NCBI GenBank assembly: GCA_964468415.1
Contig: CAYXUS010000030.1
Location: 1-20,087, forward strand
Direction: 5' to 3'
DNA length: 20,087 nucleotides
DNA from: Caldithrix sp964468415
GTDB taxonomy: Bacteria > Calditrichota > Calditrichia > Calditrichales > Calditrichaceae
Each line of letters starts with the position of its first letter. Position 1 is the stretch's first letter. The notes under the pieces were generated by a model. It ran no database searches. It was not told the origin of the DNA and was given only the letters and a program-made list of their open reading frames with translations. The position numbers and the translations under genes were made by a program. This document shows, in pieces, positions 15,273-20,087 of the stretch.

Positions 15273-16190
15273 TTAATTCCATTGTTTTTTCTTAAAATCC
15301 CACGTCAGATGAAACGGCTCCTGATGGGCAATGGCAGTAGCTACCGGCAATAAGAACGCCTTTAGTTGTTTCATAATTAGAGGAAATTCTTCTGTGCCCG
15401 CCAAATTGTTCTTGTGAAGAAAAGCAGACCACTGTTTTTGTTTGTCAATGCTCTCGGCAAAATTTTCAGAAAAAATGTAATCTGCTCCGGAAATATCAGT
15501 TCCCCTTCGTGTAAACGTTTCGGCCATTGCCTTCCTTAATTTGTCTCCCTCAAAGTTAAAACGGTTTTGCAAATAATGGATATCATAATAGTCTTTAAGT
15601 CGACTACTAAGCTCGTTAAGGTTTACAATGGCCTCAATTTTTTCGGAAATCACAGAGTACCATGAATAAGCGTATAATTTTATCGTTTTGTCGGTTAGTA
15701 ATGCGGGATAAGCAAATGCAACCGGTTTCGGAACAATCGTATCCCCGAATCCCACATCGATTTGCAAATTTTGCCTTGCTTTGCTTAATTCTGCGATAAC
15801 GAAAATACGTACACCGGAATAGGATTTTCTTTTTGCGATAATCTCGGAGTGCAGGGATTCGGTTAAAAATGACACTCCATCGGGCAGTTGAATCGTAAGG
15901 ATTTCATGAATTATTCTTTCTATTTCATTTGGTTTGTTCAAAATGCCCTGCCCCAGAAAATCGATATCTTTTGTCGGGCGTGCAATCAAGGGATCAAGAG
16001 CATAAAAAAGCAAGCCGCCTTTTAGAACAAATTGTTTTTTGTACTTTGAACAGGCTAATCGGTTCAAAAAGCACTCCTGAAAATACATCAGCAATACCCG
16101 ATTGAAATCGATATGATATTGCCTGGCAATGTTTAATAAACGAGCCCGCACAGAAGCAGCGAGATTTTTTATCTTTTTTCCCGCATTCAT
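15273..16190 (-). CDS. AbiEii-type toxin, nucleotidyltransferase (type IV toxin-antitoxin / phage abortive infection)
   Basis: A 305-residue nucleotidyltransferase of the AbiEii/AbiGii family. The fold is shown by VLKGGLLFY (55-63) followed by the paired acids in PTKDIDFL (72-79; D75, D77), a third acidic residue in LQIDVGFGD (142-150), and the family block EKIEAIVNLNELSSRLKDYYDIHYL (183-207), ending in the conserved KDYYD. The active-site residues appear intact. Family members transfer nucleotides, probably to RNA targets, and halt growth of phage-infected cells; this activity is inferred here. The ATG overlaps the stop of the AbiEi gene in an ATGA, as usual for these pairs. The coding region is visibly more AT-rich than GH92 and the carrier, suggesting horizontal arrival. 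Confidence 0.87.
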   Translation of the reverse strand: MNAGKKIKNLAASVRARLLNIARQYHIDFNRVLLMYFQECFLNRLACSKYKKQFVLKGGLLFYALDPLIARPTKDIDFLGQGILNKPNEIERIIHEILTIQLPDGVSFLTESLHSEIIAKRKSYSGVRIFVIAELSKARQNLQIDVGFGDTIVPKPVAFAYPALLTDKTIKLYAYSWYSVISEKIEAIVNLNELSSRLKDYYDIHYLQNRFNFEGDKLRKAMAETFTRRGTDISGADYIFSENFAESIDKQKQWSAFLHKNNLAGTEEFPLIMKQLKAFLLPVATAIAHQEPFHLTWDFKKKQWN

Positions 16191-16780
16191 GCCATAAGGG
16201 CCTCAATATATGGTTTGATAATGCGATACATGCGTCCTTTGCGTGCGTAAAAAAACAACCGGTTTAGGTCGGCATCCTTTCTGTTAAGATAATTTTTAAG
16301 ACCCTCCACGGCCACATCTTCCCCTAACCGATTGCGATAGCGGAAACAATCGACGATCGTTTTTTCAATATCAAAGATTTTAAAATTACCCGTCTCGGTA
16401 TGCATCGTTTTTATGCCTGTTTCATAATTAGAAGGTGAAAAATAAAACACTTTTATCGGCGGATATTGAAGTTTAGACGCCTTCGCCTTTCTGGGTAGCG
16501 CAACCATCACCACAGAAGGTACGGTTGTGGTAAGTTCATAATAAGAAAGAGCAGAATGAAGACAGACGACCGCTTTGGGCATGGCCATGCAAACATCCAC
16601 AAATCCTTGATAGGCCATTATGGGATAATTGGCCAGTCGATAGAGTCCCGGTTTTATTTTTTCGATTGTATTCTCGGCCAACAATTTTCGGATAGTATCC
16701 GTGTGAACTCCTTGAGCCTTCAAGTCCTTCAAATTTGCGTATCCGTAATGTTTTTTGAAGATTTCAATCACTTTCTGCAA
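16187..16780 (-). CDS. AbiEi-type antitoxin with winged-helix DNA-binding domain
   Basis: A 197-residue partner of the AbiEii toxin. The N-terminal part (about 1-50: YGYANLKDLKAQGVHTDTIRKLL..., then IEKIKPGLYRL) is the winged helix of AbiEi antitoxins, which bind inverted repeats and repress their own operon. The rest (SALSYYELTT, KIFDIEKTIVDCFRYR) is the AbiEi C-terminal domain needed for toxin control. The start is a TTG at 16780: an in-frame stop lies seven codons upstream, and the next ATG (codon 55) would remove the DNA-binding domain. GGAACGGAA precedes it. An inverted repeat 13-46 bases upstream is a likely operator. In this family the antitoxin does not bind the toxin protein (type IV). 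Confidence 0.83.
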   Translation of the reverse strand: MQKVIEIFKKHYGYANLKDLKAQGVHTDTIRKLLAENTIEKIKPGLYRLANYPIMAYQGFVDVCMAMPKAVVCLHSALSYYELTTTVPSVVMVALPRKAKASKLQYPPIKVFYFSPSNYETGIKTMHTETGNFKIFDIEKTIVDCFRYRNRLGEDVAVEGLKNYLNRKDADLNRLFFYARKGRMYRIIKPYIEALMA

Positions 16781-16792
16781 CTTTTCCGTTCC

Positions 16793-16826
16793 AAATTTCT
16801 ACAATTGTGAATATATGCAGAAATTT
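16793..16826 (-). promoter_or_regulatory. Inverted repeat upstream of abiEi, candidate autoregulatory operator
   Basis: AAATTTCT (16793-16800) and AGAAATTT (16819-16826) are perfect reverse complements 18 bases apart, and the palindrome ACAATTGT adjoins the first arm. On the minus strand a TACTTTTG, matching TAnnTTTG, lies further upstream (16871-16864). AbiEi proteins are known to repress by binding inverted repeats in this position; binding here is inferred. Confidence 0.45.
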
Positions 16827-16886
16827 AGAACGAATCCATTTATTTTTTAATCGTGTAAGATTGCAAAAGTAAAAAACATGTTGCCA

Positions 16887-19820
16887 TTATTTTGCCCCAA
16901 TTTCATCCACAAAAATCCAGGCTTTGCCGCCGTGCCCTTTGTGCCAAGGAGGACAAACGCCGCGGTTTTTGGCAAAAACCCGCACGTAACGCATAGCCTG
17001 TGGTTTAACTTTTAACGTGAAGTATTTACTAACGGCGCCTGCTTGTTGCGGAGGAACAGAATTGTTAACCCGACCCAATCTGGTAAAGTGCCGCCCATCC
17101 CGGGAAGCGTAAAATTCCACGTACAGCGGCATGAAAATCCATGAATTGATGTCCTGCAAAAAATGCGCGGAAATTCGTGAAATCGTACGCGTTTTTCGCA
17201 AATCGATTACGGCGTCAAAGTCGTTGCCTTCGTAGCCCTGCCAGCACCCGTCGCGAAAATCGTTACTGCCGATGATGCCGTCGATCAGAGCCGAATCGCT
17301 GCCGGCCGTGTATTGCGACGAGGGTCGCACTTTCAGGTGAATGGCAAAACGGCTAACGAAACGAACCAGCTCCAGTCGGTCGGTGGGCGACTGTAACGAA
17401 TCGTGCTGTGCAAAAAACCGTATGGTCGTCGATTGGTTTACCGTAAAGGGCTTGCGGTACAAACGGAATTGGTGCTGCGCGGCGGGGGCATAGTAAATGC
17501 GCGCCCGCGGATCAAGATCGAACAAAGGCACGGAAATCCGGCCGTGAAATACGTGATTTTTTATCGTGCAATAGGGCACGGGTAAAACAGGATACTCGGT
17601 AATGGCGGAAACCGGCTGCGCATTCGGCGGGGTGCCCCAGGTTGTGTCGGGGCTGGCGCCCATCTTAAAAACAAGCCGACCACCGCGCAAAATGGTTTGC
17701 TGGCTAAGAAAAGCTTTATTGTACGGTTTGCCGTTAAGCAGGGCCGAACGGATGTATTTGTTCCGCGGTGAGAGATTCTCGGCCCGAATGACAAACGTTC
17801 TGCCGTTCTGCAAAGCAATGCGCGCTTCCTGCACATTCGGACTGCCGATGGCGTAAAGATCGGAACCCGGTGTTACCGAGTAAAACCCCATGGCGCTCAA
17901 AACGTACCAGGCCGACATCTGACCGCAATCTTCGTTCCCGGCCAGACCGTCCGGTCGATCGGAATACATTTCGTGCAAAATTTTTCGCACCGCGGCCTGT
18001 GTTTTCCAGGGCTGTCCGGCGTAGTCGTACAAATAGGCAATGTGATGACTGGGTTCGTTGCCGTGGGCGTATTGGCCGATTAATCCGGTAATGTCCGCCT
18101 GTTTGCGTCCCGTGGTTTGGGAAGGGGCGTGGAACAGGGCGTCCAATTTGCGGGCAAATTTCTTTTTTCCGCCCATTAATGCCATCAATCCCGAAATATC
18201 CTGCGGTACGAAAAAGGTGTATTGCCAGGCATTGGCTTCGGTGTAATTGAAGTCCACTTCTCTGGGATCGAACGGGTACTTCCACGCACCGTAAAATTTG
18301 GGACGCATAAAACCGGTTTGCGGATCGAACAGATTTTTGTAGGATTGGGCGCGGTGCAAAAAATAAACGTAATCATCGTGCCGATGCAAGGCTTTGGCCA
18401 TTTGGGCGATGCACCAGTCATCATAAGCGTATTCCAGCGTTTTGGAAACGGAGGCCGATTCTTTATTGCCCGGAATGTAACCGTATTTTTTGTAATATTT
18501 TAACCCCAAATGGTCTTGCATGGCACTGTGCTTCATGGCTTCAAAAGCCGTTTGCACGTCGAAATTACGCAACCCTTTGGCGTAAGCATCCGCAATGACC
18601 GAAACGGCATGGTAGCCAATCATGCAGCCGGTGTAATTGGCGGCCAGTTCCCACACCGGCAGTTGTCCGCCGTTTTTGTATTGATGGATGAACGTACGAA
18701 TAAAATCCAGGTCGCGTTGCGGTTCGATTAACGTGTACAACGGATGTGCTGCGCGAAAGGTATCCCATAATGAAAAAATGGTGTAGTTGGTAAACCGTTT
18801 TGCTTTGTGGATTTTGAAATCGGTTCCCAGATATTGGCTGTCTGCATCCATGAACAGATTGGGAGCGATCATGGTATGGTACAATGCTGTGTAAAAAATG
18901 GTTTTGGTTTGTTTGTCCGCCTTGATTTTGATCTTGCTCAGTTCCCGGTTCCACACTTCTCTGGCCCGGGTGCGCACGGAATCGAAATTCCAGCCGGGAA
19001 TTTCCTGCTGTGTATTGTATTGCGCGCCTTTGCAAGAGACCGGTGAAAGCCCCACTTTAATCAGCAAAGGGGACGTCAGTTTTCCGAAATCAAAAACGGC
19101 TTTGATGTTTTTACCCTGCGCGGCGGTTTGCCCGCGGCGGATCGTATCGTTAACGGCCAGATGCAAATGGCGGACGGGATGATTGAATCGGGCGTAAAAA
19201 TAAACGGTTTGATTTTTCGCCCAGGAACGCGAACGGCGCATACCCTGAATTTCGTACGGGCTGATTTGTTTAAAAGAAGAAGTGATGACCGGATCGCGAT
19301 GGGTTAAATCCAGAATAACGAAAGCCCTCTTGGTCTTGGGAAAGGTGTATTTGTGGAAGCCGACGCGTTTGCTTACCGTTAAGGCGACCCGGATGTCGTA
19401 ATCTTTAAGGTACACGCTGTAAAATCCGGGTGAGGCTTTTTCGCTTTGTTTGTCAAAATGTGAGGCATAGCCGCGGTTGATGCGATTGGGATAGCCATTG
19501 TGCAAATAATATTTTCCGCTGGTAGGCATCAGCAGAATATCGCAGTAGTCGGCAATGCCCGTGCCGCTGAGATGCGTGTGCGAAAAGCCGTAAATAATCG
19601 AATCCGAATAATGGTAGCCCGAGCAACCGTCCCAGCCGGTTAGGCGTGTGTCTGGACTCAGTTGCACCATGGCAAACGGGAGGGTAGCCCCGGGAAAGGT
19701 GTGGCCGTGTCCGCCGGTTCCGATAAAGGGATCGACGAAATCGACAGGCGCGGATTTTTGTTGACAGGAAATTGCGCTCAAAAAAGATAGAACGGAGAAA
19801 AAAAGTAAAAAACGTTTCAT
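16887..19820 (-). CDS. GH92 exo-alpha-mannosidase lipoprotein with C-terminal discoidin-type domain
   Basis: A 977-residue, probably surface-anchored, calcium-dependent alpha-mannosidase. A lipoprotein signal ends at C19 (SAISC, followed by QQ, which suggests outer-membrane sorting). The N-terminal beta-sandwich starts FVDPFIGTGGHGHTFPGA. The (alpha/alpha)6 catalytic domain holds FSLWDTFRAAHPLYT, YTEANAWQY with the general-acid glutamate E528, and GNEDCGQMSAWYV around 628-640 with the base aspartate region (E630/D631). Near 755-820 is a CHB_HEX-like strand region (RIYYAP...), and from about 828 an F5/8 type C carbohydrate-binding domain. The ATG at 19820 follows GTGAGG; a GTG four codons upstream is weaker. 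A TATATTTC (19857-19850) is a possible -7 element. It would trim terminal mannose from N-glycans or mannans. Confidence 0.92.
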   Translation of the reverse strand: MKRFLLFFSVLSFLSAISCQQKSAPVDFVDPFIGTGGHGHTFPGATLPFAMVQLSPDTRLTGWDGCSGYHYSDSIIYGFSHTHLSGTGIADYCDILLMPTSGKYYLHNGYPNRINRGYASHFDKQSEKASPGFYSVYLKDYDIRVALTVSKRVGFHKYTFPKTKRAFVILDLTHRDPVITSSFKQISPYEIQGMRRSRSWAKNQTVYFYARFNHPVRHLHLAVNDTIRRGQTAAQGKNIKAVFDFGKLTSPLLIKVGLSPVSCKGAQYNTQQEIPGWNFDSVRTRAREVWNRELSKIKIKADKQTKTIFYTALYHTMIAPNLFMDADSQYLGTDFKIHKAKRFTNYTIFSLWDTFRAAHPLYTLIEPQRDLDFIRTFIHQYKNGGQLPVWELAANYTGCMIGYHAVSVIADAYAKGLRNFDVQTAFEAMKHSAMQDHLGLKYYKKYGYIPGNKESASVSKTLEYAYDDWCIAQMAKALHRHDDYVYFLHRAQSYKNLFDPQTGFMRPKFYGAWKYPFDPREVDFNYTEANAWQYTFFVPQDISGLMALMGGKKKFARKLDALFHAPSQTTGRKQADITGLIGQYAHGNEPSHHIAYLYDYAGQPWKTQAAVRKILHEMYSDRPDGLAGNEDCGQMSAWYVLSAMGFYSVTPGSDLYAIGSPNVQEARIALQNGRTFVIRAENLSPRNKYIRSALLNGKPYNKAFLSQQTILRGGRLVFKMGASPDTTWGTPPNAQPVSAITEYPVLPVPYCTIKNHVFHGRISVPLFDLDPRARIYYAPAAQHQFRLYRKPFTVNQSTTIRFFAQHDSLQSPTDRLELVRFVSRFAIHLKVRPSSQYTAGSDSALIDGIIGSNDFRDGCWQGYEGNDFDAVIDLRKTRTISRISAHFLQDINSWIFMPLYVEFYASRDGRHFTRLGRVNNSVPPQQAGAVSKYFTLKVKPQAMRYVRVFAKNRGVCPPWHKGHGGKAWIFVDEIGAK

Positions 19821-19887
19821 GCCCGACCTCACGGATTTTTCCCTTAGCTGAAATATACAAAAATTATGTAAAGAAAACCGGACGGCG

Positions 19888-19919
19888 AAAGGGTTAAGGT
19901 TAAGGGAAAAGGGTTAAGG
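19888..19919. repeat. Short direct repeat, 20-base period
   Basis: AAAGGGTTAAGG occurs at 19888-19899 and again at 19908-19919, with GTTAAGGG between. It is upstream of the GH92 gene, outside any coding region. Confidence 0.6.
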
Positions 19920-19961
19920 GGAAGCATGCCACCCCGCCGGACGATTCGTCATTCCCGCGCC

Positions 19962-20005
19962 GGTTGCCGAGTAGTCCCCGCAAAGCCCGGACCTATCGAC
20001 GCACC
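19962..20005 (+). repeat. REP-like 44-base palindromic unit, copy 1
   Basis: It begins GGTTGCCGAGT and ends TATCGACGCACC, with a diverged centre that still holds GTCC/GGAC arms. Ends and length match copy 2 in inverted orientation. The GGTTGC(C/T)GAGTAG...TATCGA pattern recalls intergenic palindromic repeats common in many bacterial genomes. Confidence 0.62.
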
Positions 20006-20036
20006 GGGTTCTGGGACGATTTGTGAGTGGCCGCCT

Positions 20037-20080
20037 GGCGCCTCGATACGGCTCCGCTGGCGCGGAGCCACTCGGCAACC
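20037..20080 (-). repeat. REP-like 44-base palindromic unit, copy 2 (inverted)
   Basis: On the minus strand it begins GGTTGCCGAGT and ends TATCGAGGCGCC. Its core is a perfect 8-bp stem, GGCTCCGC-TGGC-GCGGAGCC (20050-20069). It is enclosed by GGCCGCC (20029-20035) and GGCGGCC (20081-20087), which are reverse complements, so the whole 20029-20087 can fold. The element may continue beyond the right edge. Confidence 0.7.
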
Positions 20081-20087
20081 GGCGGCC

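Noticed and set aside
17734..18285. Open frame of 183 codons overlapping the GH92 gene on the same strand, with other antisense frames across 17400-19200
   Set aside because: The GH92 frame is continuous with intact motifs through this region, so these are out-of-frame shadows.
19888..20087. CRISPR array or telomere-like repeat at the right end
   Set aside because: There are only two copies of each unit, without regular spacers; the palindromic inverted units fit REP-like elements better.

Overview
The window looks like a piece of a Gram-negative chromosome from the Bacteroidota or a related FCB phylum (Calditrichota or Ignavibacteriota would fit). The reasons are an outer-membrane toolkit (TolC, lipid A/LPS glycosyltransferases, a lipoprotein GH92), a DUF4105 protein, a GluP-type sugar carrier, an exported tricorn-like protease, and two divergent promoters of the TTTG / TAnnTTTG type used by Bacteroidota. 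Most genes have strong AGGAG-type ribosome sites, which is unlike typical Bacteroidota, so I do not assign a genus.

Layout. 1-1742 (minus): the start of a cell-surface glycosyltransferase operon, made of a GT2 with a galactosyltransferase-like C-terminus, a WaaE/KdtX-like GT2 and the first 50 codons of a GT4. 1743-1975: divergent promoters. 1976-3244 (plus): DUF4105 membrane protein. 3433-6711 (plus): exported tricorn-type protease, ending at a strong intrinsic terminator. 6775-7470 (minus): a convergent histidine-rich metal transporter. 7625-13241 (minus): an efflux operon in the order tetR, tolC, hlyD, ABC-2 permease, ABC-2 permease, with no ATPase gene; a TetR-type palindrome lies at its promoter. 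13242-13723: a 480-base gene-free stretch with hairpins. 13724-19820 (minus): a GH92 alpha-mannosidase and a GluP/FucP-type sugar carrier, separated by an AbiE-type toxin-antitoxin pair. 19888-20087: short repeats and two inverted copies of a 44-base REP-like palindrome.

How the genes fit together. GH92 and the sugar carrier make a plausible trim-and-import pair for mannose-containing glycans; the AbiEi/AbiEii cassette appears to have been placed between them. The TetR operon would export a toxic compound or lipid across both membranes, but must borrow its ATPase or work in a way not obvious from its genes. Nothing here is a clearly new system. The best second looks are the ATPase-less operon, the AbiE insertion with its putative operator, the REP doublet, and the structured gene-free stretch.
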